Origin: Paguma larvata
Taxonomy: Eukaryota; Chordata; Mammalia; Carnivora; Viverridae
Assembly: GCA_030068075.1 (NCBI GenBank)
Contig: CM057836.1
Location: 64,827,788 to 64,891,787, forward strand
Direction: 5' to 3'
Length of the DNA stretch: 64,000 bases
The notes beneath the pieces were generated by a model. That model was not told the DNA's origin. It did not search any database and was given only the letters and a program-made list of their open reading frames with translations. Both the position numbers and the translations under genes were made by a program. This document shows positions 38,925-50,660 of the stretch, piece after piece. Numbering within the stretch: the stretch's first letter is position 1; each line of letters opens with the position of its first letter.

Positions 38925-39368
38925 AAAATCAGTATAATTTTAAACAACTGACGCATTATTTTAATGTCACCATCAAAGTACACTATTAGATTTCAAAATT
39001 CTAAAACTGTACAGTTTGTAATAATCATTTCTCGCAATATGGCAAAGCACTGCAATTTACTTGGAGTGAAAAGACTGTAGACAGAAAGGTGTGAATTTCA
39101 CTCAGACGGACTAGGAGCTATGCACACACTGCAGGGGCTCATGACGGGTGGGGTGGCACACGCAGGCAGGAAGAGGGGAGGAAACCCAGGTTCCCTGGGA
39201 TCTATAGTCTGACAGATGGGGAGGTTGAGGAAGAACAACTAAGCACAGTGCTTCAGAATTGAGACAGGCAAGCAGGGCTGAGGAAAGATAAGCTGTGTTT
39301 AGCAACACAGCTAGGGGAGGCCCAGGAGCAAGGTCCCGTATTAGGGAAGATAACTAATATGAGCAGAG

Positions 39369-39476
39369 GTTAAGACTAAAGACACAGATTTGGATGTTAC
39401 ACAGTGAAGATCATGTCAGTGGCCAAAGCCAAAAGATATGTCTTCAGTCTCACCAGCCTCACCTTCCTGGTTTTAA
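39369..39476. repeat. Diverged repeat unit, copy 2
   Basis: GTTAAGACTAAAGACACAGA to CCTTCCTGGTTTT aligns with 37775-37880. Shared phrases include GAAGATCATG, AAAGCCAAA and CTTCAGTCTCAC. Confidence 0.7.
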
Positions 39477-40090
39477 CCAGGAAGAACCAGGAATTCTATA
39501 GAAGGTAACTAACAAGTTCTTTAAGGGAACTTAAAAATGGAGTGCATACTAGCAACCTCAATTCACATGTATGAAAGTGGGAAAACATACACAAGCTCAT
39601 AGGCAGGGGGTTCAGGGTGCCAGGAACAGGGCTAGAACTGCCTCCATCAGACTTGTCTCAAGAGCTCAGAACAGTCTGCAGGTAGAGGATACAATGGACT
39701 TAGCTATGGGCTGAGACATGGATACTGCAGAGGCAAGGAGAAAAGAAGCTGCTGACAGGAATTCACAGAAGGATTATTAATTGAAGCTAAAGTTAACTCA
39801 ATTTAGAAGTGAACTCAAGATATTCTTTTAAAGTCGAATCTAAATATTAATGTTAATGGCAAAGATTAATCATTTATTATAGATTTGCATGGAATTTTCA
39901 TGACATCTGAAGTCTAATACTGGGCGAAGTTTCTTATTCACTGCTTTTCTCCAAAAGTGGTATTCTCTTTAATGATCCCGTTTGCAGGGAAAAAAATGTA
40001 GGAGTCTTATATAATTATCAAATGGAAAACTTTTTACTCACTAAAGTTTTATGTGAATTGCTCATTTAAATTGAAAAGAAGCCTGCTTTT

Positions 40091-40311
40091 TTTTAAATTT
40101 TTTAATGTTTGTTTATTTTTTAGAGAGAGAGAGAGAGACAGAGCATGAGTGGGGGAGGGCCAGAGAGAGAGAGGGAGACACAGAATCTGAAGCAGGCTCC
40201 AGGCTCTGAGCTGTCAGCACAGAGCCCAACGTGGGGCTCGAACTCACGAACCGTGAGATCATGACCTGAGCCGAAGTCGGACGCTAAACCGACTGAGCCA
40301 CCCAGGCGCCC
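40091..40311 (-). mobile_element. CAN SINE, full length
   Basis: A minus-strand copy with CAACGTGGGGCTCGAACTCA and a near-consensus head. The exact duplication AGAAGCCTGCTTTT is at 40077-40090 and 40312-40325. Confidence 0.97.
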
Positions 40312-40509
40312 AGAAGCCTGCTTTTTAAAACACTAAGCAGTGTACACGGAGTAGATAACACTCTTTTAAGGATGAATGAACATACCTATCAGAAAACCAC
40401 AAAGTTGTCAAAAGTTATAAATTTTCAAACCTACGTAAATGTTAAATCATGGCAAGCAGAAAGAATTGAAAATATTGGAATACATTACCCTTAAATTGGC
40501 TTCCATACA

Positions 40510-40709
40510 CTACACCGAAAATAAGTAGGAAGGGAGTAACAAAGGTAACAGCAGAAATGAATAAAACAGAAAACTGAAAATGACACAGAAAATTGACATG
40601 GTCAAAAGTTGGTTCTTTGAAAAGATTAATAAAAATGACAAGTCACCAGAAATACTGATTTAAGAGAGAGGGGGAGAAAGAGGAAGAGAGAACAGAAATT
40701 ATCAATATA
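40510..40709 (+). mobile_element. Old LINE-1 ORF2 fragment
   Basis: TGGTCAAAAGTTGGTTCTTT followed by GAAAAGATTAATAAAAATGA is an ORF2 segment in an old copy. Confidence 0.7.
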
Positions 40710-40787
40710 GGGGCATCTAGGTGGTTCAGCTGGTTAAGCATCTGACTCTTGATTTCGGCTCAGCTCGTGATCCCAGGGTTGTGGGAG
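40710..40787 (+). mobile_element. CAN SINE 5' fragment
   Basis: GGGGCATCTAGGTGGTTCAG to CAGGGTTGTGGGAG, then it breaks off into a CA-rich stretch. The tail is missing. Confidence 0.85.
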
Positions 40788-40794
40788 AGACGTG

Positions 40795-40980
40795 ATACAT
40801 ACACACACACAGATGTGCACACATACACACACTGGAATACTATTCAGCCATAAAAAAAAAAGAATGAGATCTTTGACAACACAGATGAACTCAAAGGATA
40901 TTAAGCTAAGCAAAATAAATCACTTAGAGAAAAACAACTAATGTATTATTTCACTTACAGGTACTCCCAGGTGTAGAAAA
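40795..40980 (+). mobile_element. Old LINE-1 3' fragment
   Basis: ACACTGGAATACTATTCAGC followed by GCTAAGCAAAATAAATCACT and TATTTCACTTACAGGTACTC is LINE-1 near the 3' end. With 40510-40709 it may be one old element with a deletion. Confidence 0.7.
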
Positions 40981-40984
40981 AAAT

Positions 40985-41690
40985 GTGGTCTTGTCCAAAA
41001 ATATCTGACCTGTGCCCTCTGTTACTGGGGATAATCTCTGGACCCTTAAAATGTTATGCCTTATAAGAATGTCTTTGCCTGGGGGCGTTGGGTCGTTCAG
41101 AGAGTCTAACAATACAATCGACAAGGGAGCTTTAGGTCATACAGTTCATCTAGAGGCTGAGATCAAACAGAGGGGCAATCACTCAATCGTGGAGCTGCAG
41201 CAAAACCTCCGAATACTGAAGCCTGGGTGAGCCTCCCTGGTTGTCAACACCCTGTAAGTTTTGTGACACATCAGTATCAGAAGAGTAACGTGCCCTCCCT
41301 CCACGAGGAGAGGACAATGAAAGCTTTGCATTTGGAAACCTCCTGGACTCTGCCCTATGCTCCTCTTTTTTTGGCTGATCTTAATCTATATCTTTTCCTT
41401 ATAATAGAACAGTGAGTATAACAGCTTTCAGGGAGTTCTATGAGTCTTTCTAGCTAGTCATGCAAACTGAGAGTGGTTTTGGGAACCCTCAAACTTGCAG
41501 TTGGTGTCAGGGCTAATGGTGGTCTTATGTGGAACCTGTGCCCTCTAACTGTACAGTTGGGCCTGAAACTCCATGCACTTCCCAAGACAATCACATTCAG
41601 TGAAATAATCAAATGTGAGCATGGTCCAAAATCCTTGAGCCAGTCACTAAGAGACTTCAGAACACTGACCATCAGGCTGTAAAACAACTC
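40985..41690 (+). mobile_element. LTR-like old retroelement sequence
   Basis: It has two GACCTGTGCCCTCT-type phrases (near 41008 and 41540), the end-like text GAACAGTGAGTATAACAGCT and the phrase TTTTGGGAACCCTC. I recognise the style of an old mammalian LTR but cannot name the family. No coding frame of note; it is old and inert. Confidence 0.4.
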
Positions 41691-42141
41691 CCAAGAAAAT
41701 TCTAAGTCACTAGATGCTTTCCTGTAAACTTAAAGACCTCAATTATTTTCTCTTTAAATAAACAAGACACCCAGATCTATGAGTACACTGCGTGATGCGG
41801 TATACAAATGTAGATTTACAATGACTGACAAGAAGACGTTTTCAAAAAAATAGGGCAATCAAATAAATACCATTATTTTTCAGAAAGTCAACTCTGGTAC
41901 AAAGGTAGAAAATTCACTCAAAATCTCAAGTTCAGTACTTTATTTATTTGTCCCAACCTGAAAGGAAGTTTGTCCCAAACCTAAAAAGAAGTCCTCATTT
42001 TACGTAGGTTTTACTTTTTACTAACCATTTTGCAGAGATTTTTATTCAAAATCTGTCCCCAAATTTCCAAATTACTGAGTTACTCCTAAGAACCATCAAA
42101 TAGGAATATGTATATATAACTTACTTGATATATATAACGCA

Positions 42142-42498
42142 TGGTCTGAATATTTGTGTCCCCTCCAAAACTCACATGTTGAAATCCTAACCTCCAAGGG
42201 TGATAGTATTAAAGGGCGGGATCTTTAGGAGGTGATTAAGCCATCCCTCATGAATGGGATTAGTACACTTATAAAAGAGGTCCAAGAAAGCTCCCTCGCC
42301 CCTACTGCCATGTGAGGACACGGTGAAAAGTCAGCAGTCTCCAACCGCGAAGTGGGCACTTACCAGACACTGAATCTGCTGGCACAGATCTTAGACTTCC
42401 TAACCTCGAAAACTGAGAGAAAGAAGTTTCTGTCATTTTTAAGCCACCCAGCGTATCGGTGGTACTTTTGTTATAGCAACCCAAACAGATTAAAACCA
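42142..42498 (+). mobile_element. MaLR-type solo LTR
   Basis: It starts TGGTCTGAATATTTGTGTCC and goes through ACATGTTGAAATCCTAACC, TTATAAAAGAGGTCCAAGAA, CTGCCATGTGAGGACAC and ends AACAGATTAAAACCA. This is the MST/MLT1 style of non-autonomous ERVL-related LTR. There are no internal genes. Confidence 0.75.
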
Positions 42499-42507
42499 GA
42501 TAGACCA

Positions 42508-42531
42508 TAGATAGATAGATAGATAGATAGA
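42508..42531. repeat. (ATAG)n microsatellite
   Basis: About six ATAG units right after the LTR end. Confidence 0.9.
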
Positions 42532-42689
42532 GTCATGATGCCTTGTCTGCTTAAATGTGTGTATGTGTGTATGTATCCTAAGCAGAGAAATTCAGACACG
42601 ACTATTCATATTACTAAAGGTAAAGAGGATCGAAGAGAGGTCTCCATGCCAGACCATATTAATTCTTCCTTCTTTGAACTCCTATGGTT

Positions 42690-42785
42690 GTTACTGTTCT
42701 ACACTAGCCCCTAGTGTGGTCTTCAGACCAGGAGCATTGACAACAGGTGAGTCTTATTATAAATGTAGAGCCTCAGGTCCCCCTT
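42690..42785 (-). mobile_element. MER5-like DNA transposon fragment
   Basis: AGTGTGGTCTTCAGACCAGG, GAGCATTGACAACAGGTGAG and GTAGAGCCTCAGGTCCCCC follow reversed MER5. Confidence 0.65.
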
Positions 42786-43134
42786 CGGACCAGTTTTATT
42801 TTTTAAAAAGATCCCAGACACCTCCCTTACCCCCACCCCTTACCCCTTTCCTATGCCCAACCCACTCCCCCACCTCCCACTTCATGACTCTAGAGTCAGG
42901 GTAAGAAGCATAATAAAGGCAAGAAGTGCTGGTCTGAATCACTCCTGCACTGGATCCTATATGGTCTGGTGGTGCTCTAAAATGGTTTGTTCTGTGCATT
43001 CACATCATGTCGCTACAAGAGAAACTGAAATTTTCTTTTAAATAGGGTTTGTGTTAATCCCCAAAGCTTAACTGTAGGCCTAGTATGCTTAAAGCACTGT
43101 CAGTTAATCTTTGGTGCTAAACCAATGATAGACA

Positions 43135-43138
<4 letters not shown>

Positions 43139-43178
<40 letters not shown>

Positions 43179-43185
43179 TGTGTGT
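43139..43185. repeat. (TG)n microsatellite
   Basis: About 19 pure TG units, then TCTGTGTGT. Confidence 0.97.
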
Positions 43186-45054
43186 TCAGGCATGTTTATT
43201 ATATTCAATTTTCCTTATAAAAGGATGAAATCTTCCTTTAAAATAGTGAAATCTCCAAGGCATATTTCAAATAGGATTCAATTTACCAAAAAATCCACTA
43301 AAACCAAAAATAAAACTCTTAATTTACTCAATGCTCTTCAAAAAGACACAAATTACATAAATGTGAATTCCAACTGAAGTGCGAATATTTCATTTCTCCT
43401 TTAAGAAAGAGATTTTCTAGAGAAATAGGTCATTTATCTTCTTTATGCCCCTATTATGTTATTCTGAGTGTAATAAGTAAAAACTGAAGAGAATAGGAAA
43501 TTCAGGAGGAGATATTTTCTCTCTCATCAGTCATTTTTAGAATTCATTAATCAGACTGATTCCCAAGGGGACTTCTTTTGGTTAAAGTTAGATATAGATA
43601 TAGAGATATTGAGATGTCATATATAGATATGATACCCTAGAGGTTTTATTTATACGCGAGACAGATTATGTATCATACTTGCCTTTTCTTTTTCAGAATC
43701 TTTTGAAATCTTTATCTCCTTAAACTTTCATACATAGAAAGATAGAAGTTTCATTTATTTATATAATTTTATCTAGTATCCAATGCTTTTAATAAATTTA
43801 GATAATGAGAGCATCTCATCTAGATTTTAGTCTTGGCTTTTTAATGCTGACAATTGCAACCTGCTGATAAGTTTGTCCATGAAATGGAAATTATGCAAAT
43901 TCCATAGAAGCAGCTTCCTCTGAAGCCAATGAGGACCATTTGTCTTAAACATTGAAAATGTACCTCACTAACCTGCTCCTCTGTTTCATCACTGTTCCCT
44001 CCAGGGACCAGGGAACTGGGCTCACTCAGTGACCAAGTACTGAGTATGTGGAGTCACGTCTGCTACAAGGGCTTGGATTTGACACCTTGCTCTTAGTTAG
44101 TCCCTTAGCTTCCATCAGGGACAGCAATGCATGTGGCTGGTGTATATGACTAACAGTGCTGAGGCCCCCTGAAGAAACTGGACCATTTCACAGGGTGTAC
44201 ACTCCTAGCAGGGAGTGGTAGGAGGCCAGCCATGCTTCCATCCCACTCCCTCTCTTGCAAGGACACATGGGCTCACTATGTTAGTTTCATACCCTCAAGA
44301 AACTTACAACTTCGTTGAAGAAGGAAAACCAACCTACAGACACAGTCGCCAAATAATAGAATGATATGGCAAAACTCTGGGGGAAAGGCTATCAGTGATG
44401 AAGGAGTTTAAAGAAGAACAGGTCAGTGGCAGATGGTGTGGTCACAGCAGAGGTAACAAGTGAATCAGCATTCTGAATTTAGTTGCTGTCATAAAGACAG
44501 AGCCAGTCCCAGTACCAGAACCTACTGACCCAGTGACACTCCTTTAGACATTTATGAAACACAACAAAAATGGCATTTGTCCTGTAAGAATGCTTAGGAT
44601 CTTTTTTATTAAAGTTAATTCACTAACGTTTATTCCTCCACTTAAAGGAAAAGGGGACTGCTGGGCACTAAGAAGGTTTTATGGGGGAAACATTAGGCAG
44701 ATAGGATCCATAGTAGAGCTTCTGGACCAGCTTAAGGAACCAGAGGGGTGTGGTGGGAGGGGCTTGGATTAAATAGAACTGAGTTGACTTTTGCCCTCTC
44801 TCTCCAGCCCTTAAACATATACTTTCAGACATTTCTGCCAGACAAGAGGATTGAGAACTAATATTTTAATAATGAAATCACACAGCTGGCAAGTGGTCAA
44901 ATTGAGACTTCGGCTATGATAAAATTATAAAATACAGGATAATGATATTCAGAGACAGGGAAAGAGGTGATGCATAGACTCTGTGGTGCTGAATTGGCGT
45001 CTCTAATGTATTTAAATGAACTGTAGTAACAAAAGTCTGAGTGAAGATGAACGG

Positions 45055-45295
45055 GCAGCATGGCATTATGGCCCAGGCTGGAAGCAAAGAGGCCTCGGCT
45101 GAAATCCCAGCTCCCATGCTGTGCGACTGAGCTGTGGGGACAGTTAGGTAATATGTCCTAGCCTTTTAATTTCATTATCTGTGAAATGTTGGTACTAACA
45201 CAATTTGTTTCCTAGGGACGTGAGACTTACATGAGAAGATGTATGGAATGTGCTTAGTGCACTGCCAGGAAAGGGTTAAATGCCCAGTAAGGGTC
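45055..45295 (+). mobile_element. MIR SINE, diverged
   Basis: CAGCATGGCATTATGGCCCA, TTTAATTTCATTATCTGTGA, AAATGTTGGTACTAACAC, then GTGCTTAGTGCACTGCCAGG: MIR order with much divergence. Confidence 0.6.
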
Positions 45296-45410
45296 AGCTT
45301 TTTTCATGTTTACTGGGCCAAGGCACATAAAGGGAGAAGATCAAAGAGCCATTTAAAGGAGACCAGTGATGAGGACTGTTCATCAACTGTTAAGCAGAGA
45401 ATTTTCTCTC

Positions 45411-45592
45411 AGGGCACCTAGGGTGGCTCAGTCGGTTAAGCATCTGACTCTTGATTTTGGCTCAGGTCATGACCTCACGGTTTGTGCGCTTGGGCCCCAC
45501 ATTGGGCTCTGCACTGACAGTGTGGAGCCTGCTTGGGATTATCTCTCTCCCTGTCTGTCTCTCTCAAAATAACCATAAAAAAAAAAAAAAAA
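45411..45592 (+). mobile_element. CAN SINE
   Basis: The head is GGGCACCTAGGGTGGCTCAG, with one extra G. The tail ends in a pure A run. The duplication AGAATTTTCTCTC (45398-45410) and AGAATTTTTCTCTC (45593-45606) flanks it. Confidence 0.95.
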
Positions 45593-46624
45593 AGAATTTT
45601 TCTCTCCGGGTGGAGACAGTGGCGTCCTAGGGGTTCATTGAGGGGGCCGGGGAAGAGAGAGCAGTAAACTAGTCTGGAGTTCCAACCATCATGCCTGTAT
45701 TCCAGGCGGCAGGAGGAGGGGAGAGGCAGAGGTCCCATGGCCCTCACCACGCTGGCAGAGCCAGCTCCCCCATGAGTGACTTCCTGGAAATCTACACAAC
45801 ACTTATGCAGTCGCCTAGACACATCTGACTCCAATAAAGGCTGGTAAATGCCATTTTTTTAGAGATACATTGCTTCCCTGAAAAAAAATGGGGTTCTGTT
45901 GCTAAGGAGGGTAAGAAAAGATGTTTGGTAGGCAACCAGGAGTCTCTTCTAACGTCTTTGAAATGATAATTGCCTGTGCTGAGTGTGTGTGAGGAAGTTC
46001 AACAGAATTTAGTGTTTATAGTAATCATTTGTCTTTCTTGAATTGTACAGAAAAATTAAATATACATAGATATGCTTCAAAAGGTAAACGTTCTTTGAAA
46101 TGGAGGTCATCAAAGGTAGTTTTTATTATATGTTGGCACCAAAAATAAATTCATAAATAATGACCTTGTTGTGCCTCTTCGGAAAAACAAGACTACTCTG
46201 TGTTTTATTATTTATTTCATGACTTGGTTCTCCTCTCCTGTCCCCCAAGGTTGAAAAATAAAAAAATTTAAACCAACATATAAAAAAACCCAGAGGCCAT
46301 ACTTTAAACATTGTTTATGTCTTGTTTATTTCTTAACCATTTTTCATGTTTATAACTCCCATATTTTTACTTCAGCTGTCTGGCAACAACAACAAAAAGT
46401 GACTGCTTCCAATAATCTTCATGTCCTAAAAACACACCTTTTAAAAATTCTAAATTTTGATCTCCTAATAAAGGATAAATTTCTTGTGAACAATGACTTC
46501 TATTTCTGTAACATCTATATGCGTATTTTACCCCAAAGTGCCCAATAGAGTATTAGGCATAAAAGACACTTCAATAAATATTTGAAATATTCTTTTCTTT
46601 CCAGATCCTTTTTTAACAGTAACT

Positions 46625-47140
46625 TTAAGTCATTTATTAAAAAATTGAGCTATAATTTAATTAATGGAAATTCACCCTTTTTAGTGTATAGTTCTGTGAA
46701 TTTCGACAAACACCCTGTGGTTATATAACCCCACCGCTACAGTCAAGATACACAACAGTTTTGGGGCACCTGGGTGCTGACTTTGACTCAGGTCATGATC
46801 TTGTGTTCACGAGTTTGAGCCCTGCGTTGGGCTCTGTGCTGACAGCTCAGAGCCTGAAGATTGCTTCAAATTCTGTGTCTCCCTCTCTCTCTGCCCCTCC
46901 CCTGCTCGTGCTCTGTCTCTCTTTCTCAAAAAATAAATAAACAATAAAAAAACACATGTATAACAGTTCTGCCACCTTCCACAGTTCTGTCTTTGCCCCT
47001 TTTTAGTTGATTCTTCCCCTTGCGTTTGCCAATTACAAACAGAGCTGCTATAAACTTTGTGACAGATTTCTGTGTGAACAGAAGTCCTTATTTCGTATGT
47101 AAATATGTAGGCATAGTACTGCTGGGTCACCAGTTCCCTA
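46625..47140 (-). mobile_element. Old LINE-1 3' region, split by a SINE
   Basis: ATTGAGCTATAATTTAATTA and TAGTGTATAGTTCTGTGAAT before the SINE, and AACAGAGCTGCTATAAACTT with TAGTACTGCTGGGTCACCAG after it, fit one old element in reverse. Confidence 0.6.
46763..46958 (+). mobile_element. CAN SINE with small head deletion
   Basis: The head reads GGGGCACCTGGGTGCTGACT, so about 20 bases of the tRNA-like part (including the GGCTCAG box) are missing. The body and tail are normal. Confidence 0.93.
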
Positions 47141-47689
47141 CTCAAAGCCCCAAAGCAAGAGTTAGCTTAGATATGAAGTTTTTATTAAGCATTTTGACAG
47201 TCATCCCCAAAGATCTGCATAATAACTTACTAAAAAGAGAAACTGGCACCAATACTATAAGAGACAGCCCAAGGGACATTAACAAAGTAGGCTAGAAGTG
47301 AAGGGACAAAACGTATCAAGATCCATTTTTCATTCTGTCCAACACAACAGAAATAAGAGGAAATATTAGATGTTGAAAAGTAGTAAGGAAATACATGATT
47401 TTAAGATTAATGTTTCCCATCAGTGCTGTAATCTAAATTTCATTCTATTACTCCTCTTACAAATCACATTTCTGAACTTTAAAAAGATTGTTGAATAGAA
47501 AGGGGATGACTTTGGGAGGTCCTGGTGACTTCTGATGTCTGCTTTTGTGAAAGCTTCTGAAGAGTGCCCTGTAATAAATTCTATGCTAGACCTTAAAGAG
47601 ATCTGATGGGGTTTTCTGGGTGAAACAAGACTTATTACCCCATAGAATCCGAACTAAAAGGAAACCCAAATATAATCTCATCCCACCCT

Positions 47690-47790
47690 CATACTTCATA
47701 GAAGAAAACCAAAGTCAGAGAAATGATTTGCCCAAGGGCACAAGCTACTCTGAAGATAGAACCTAGGGCTGGGCTTAACAAGGGGAAGGC
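47690..47790 (-). mobile_element. MIR fragment
   Basis: TCATAGAAGAAAACCAAAGT and GATTTGCCCAAGGGCACAAG: reversed MIR core. Confidence 0.55.
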
Positions 47791-48334
47791 AAATAGAAGA
47801 ATGGACAGTATGGAACTTTTAAGATAATTCTGTTATATAAATCTTCAATTTTCACTGGCTCTAGCACACAGGCTAACATCATGGGTATGTTTGGTTTACG
47901 CAGGGGCATAAATAGAGAAGAACAAAAGGGGTACCTGTGTGGCTTTTTGTTTGTTTAAGATAAATATTTTATTATAGTCTCTCAGTGATTCTTCCTTCTA
48001 ATTATAGAGTACAGTAACTGGAACTAGAAATGGGGACAAATTGACCGACTGCAGGGTTTGTATTGCTAGAGAACGCTACAAATGATGAATAATCTTGTAC
48101 GACAGATACAAAAGCCGGGGGATACTGCTGGATTTCTTTTACTTTTGAAGGTGCATCGATTTATGTAAAAAAAAAACCAAAAACAAAAACTGGGATTCAT
48201 TCCCATCTTAGCAAATGACCAATGAAATCCCTCACTGAACTGAATGTGAGCACCTCACTGATAAAAGAGATGAAAGAGATGAGAAAAAGAGCCACTTGAA
48301 AGAGCATGCAGTGGGTTGAGAGATGGGACTACAA

Positions 48335-48478
48335 AAGCACTAATCCCATTCATGATGGCTCCACCCTCAATACCGAAACACCTCCACAGGCCTCACCTCG
48401 TGATGGTAACACATTAAGGACTGGGCTTCAACATAACAATTTGCGGGGGACACAAACATTCAGCCTGTAGCCACTTCC
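48335..48478 (-). mobile_element. MaLR-type LTR fragment
   Basis: AACACATTAAGGACTGGGCT, TTCAACATAACAATTTGCGG and GGACACAAACATTCAGCCTG are the reverse of the start of the same LTR type as 42142-42498. Confidence 0.65.
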
Positions 48479-48884
48479 TGATCAGGTGTCTACTCATCAC
48501 ATCATCTGTGTTCCCAAACTCAAGAGAAGCAGAAAATAAAGTTGAAAACTTCATATCCTACCCTGAATTAATTTCGATACCTATATTATCTTTGTACAGA
48601 AGAAACCGGTTGCAATGTAATAACGTAGGCCTGTAGCTAATATTTATTTTAAAGCTCAAAAATAAAATTACGAATTGCATCACACATTATGGGGTACTGA
48701 TATAGACATGGGCGTGACTGATCGACCATGGCAAAGCCTGGTGCCAAGTATTTTTTCAATATTACTAATTTTGATTTTGCTTCCAAGTCTATTAGGTCTA
48801 TGTCTTTGGCTCCCAAATGTTCATATTTGAATTTCATGACACAAGACAACAATAGGCCTGTTAGCTTTAAAATGGGTAGTGACA

Positions 48885-49120
48885 GGGGTGCCTGGGTGGC
48901 TCAGCTGGTTAAGTGTCCAACTCTTGGTTTCAGCTCAGGTCATGATCTTACAGTTTTGTGAGTTCAAACCCAGTGCATTGGGCTCTGCACTGGCAGTGCA
49001 AAGCCTGTTTGGGATTCTCTCTCTCTCTCTCCCTCTCTCTTTCCCCCTCCTTTACTCATGTTGTCTCTGTCTCTCTCAAAATAAATAAATAAACCTTAAA
49101 ATTTTTTGAAAAAAAAACAA
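48885..49120 (+). mobile_element. CAN SINE, second subtype
   Basis: The head is GGGGTGCCTGGGTGGCTCAG with the TTTGGGATTCTCTCTCTCTC body. The flanks GTAGTGACA and GTAATGACA form a 9-bp duplication. Confidence 0.93.
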
Positions 49121-49294
49121 GTAATGACAAAGAACAAAGTGGTAATGCATACACTAAGAGTGACTAGCATGTAAAAATCATTCATATTTCCCAACCTTTG
49201 GTAATGTATTCTATTATTCAGAGTACAACTTATGGTGAAGATGCTTCCCCCACCAACAGTAAATCTGAAATTAACTATCTAAACATTCTCTTGG

Positions 49295-49517
49295 GGGGCG
49301 CCTGGGTGGCTCAGTCGGTTAAGCATCCGACTTTGGCTTAGGTCATGATCTCTTCGTGAGTTCAAGCCCCGCATCAGGCTCTGTGCTGACAGCTCAAAGC
49401 CTGGAGCCTGCTTCAGATTCTGTGTCTCCCTCTCTCTCTCTGCCCCTCCCCCACTCGTGCTTGCTCTCTCTCCCTCTCTCTCTCTCTCTCAAAAATGAAT
49501 AAATATTTAAAAAAAAT
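49295..49517 (+). mobile_element. CAN SINE, full length, near consensus
   Basis: The head is GGGCGCCTGGGTGGCTCAG. A 15-16 bp exact duplication TAAACATTCTCTTGGG is at 49280-49295 and 49518-49533, sharing a G with the head. Confidence 0.97.
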
Positions 49518-49820
49518 TAAACATTCTCTTGGGTACAATATAAAATTTTACCCTAATTAACTCACTAATATATATTGAAAATTATATATATATGTATGTG
49601 TGTGGAAAAACCGTGGTAAATAAAATATTATTTAAAAATGGATAAATTGCCATTGTACATACAGAAATTAACCCATTTTTTTAAACTGGCTCCTTAGAAA
49701 TAACTGCCTATTATTCAGTCTTCACTATTTAAGATGACTAGTAAATAACGAGTTTCAAGATATATAAATTAATATTATTATCTATTTAAAATTTGGGAAG
49801 ACATTCTTCAAACAAATGTC

Positions 49821-49880
49821 ATTTGTCATCATGTAAAAATAATATAATACATTTGTCATCGTGTAAAAATAATATAATAC
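49821..49880. repeat. 30-bp tandem duplication
   Basis: Two adjacent 30-bp units beginning ATTTGTCATC and ending AATATAATAC differ at one base (A to G at unit position 11). Confidence 0.97.
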
Positions 49881-50035
49881 AAATAGGGATGTAGCTTTGC
49901 AAAAATGAGGTTAAACACATACTCTGAAGCTTGTTCTAATTTAATGTTCAAGAGCCAAAGAAATTAAATGATCCTTGTAGATATTCTGAGTTCTAAAACT
50001 TTTAGTTTTAGATATATATTAGATGTATATTATTT

Positions 50036-50063
50036 AATATACATCTCTTAGTCAATACAATTG
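50036..50063. repeat. 28-bp direct copy of the palindrome's inner arm
   Basis: The 28 bases ending CTTAGTCAATACAATTG are repeated exactly at 50094-50121 and, inverted, at 50131-50158. Confidence 0.97.
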
Positions 50064-50067
50064 AATA

Positions 50068-50184
50068 TGAATTTTTAATAACATATCATTTATAATATAC
50101 ATCTCTTAGTCAATACAATTGTAGTCAAGTCAATTGTATTGACTAAGAGATGTATATTATAAATGATATGTTATTAAAAATTCA
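50068..50184. repeat. Perfect inverted repeat: 54-bp arms, 9-bp spacer
   Basis: The left arm 50068-50121 is the exact reverse complement of the right arm 50131-50184, with TAGTCAAGT between. The arms are AT-rich (TTTTTAATAACATATCATTT in the left arm). No mobile element matches it. It is a strong hairpin or cruciform former. Confidence 0.98.
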
Positions 50185-50252
50185 GGAGAAATAAATTTTC
50201 AACTTGTGAAAGAATGTTTTAAAAATTTGGTCCCATTAAAAAAAGCCAATTA

Positions 50253-50470
50253 GGAGTATCTGGGTGGCTCAGTTGGTTAAGTATCTGATTCTTGATTTTG
50301 GCTGAGGTCATGATCTCATGGTTTGTGAATCTGAGCTCCACATTGGGCTCAATGTGTGTGTGTGGGGCCTGCTTGGGATTCTCTCTCTCCCTCTCTCTCT
50401 CTGCCCCTTGCCCACTAATGCTTGCCTGCTCTCTCTCTCTCAAAATAAATACACTTAAAAAAAAAAAAAG
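50253..50470 (+). mobile_element. CAN SINE, second subtype
   Basis: GGAGTATCTGGGTGGCTCAG to a CT repeat and AAATAAATACACTT with a long A-tail. It contains a small TGTGTGTGTG expansion. Confidence 0.92.
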
Positions 50471-50660
50471 ACTATTATAAAATTTAAAAAAAAAAAAGAA
50501 ATCTTATCACTGAAAAAGAAAAAGTCAGTCAATGTTCATCACCACTTCACAACGAAGCAAGTACAGAAATAGCACCTTTGAGAATTTCTAACATCATGAC
50601 TGATCCCCCAGTGTGTCAGATTCTACAAAGTGGTAAAATCAGCCAAATATCCAGTTATCT

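Noticed and set aside
47929..47945. A SINE head fragment (GGGGTACCTGTGTGGCT)
   Set aside because: Only 17 bases, no flanking duplication found; chance cannot be excluded.
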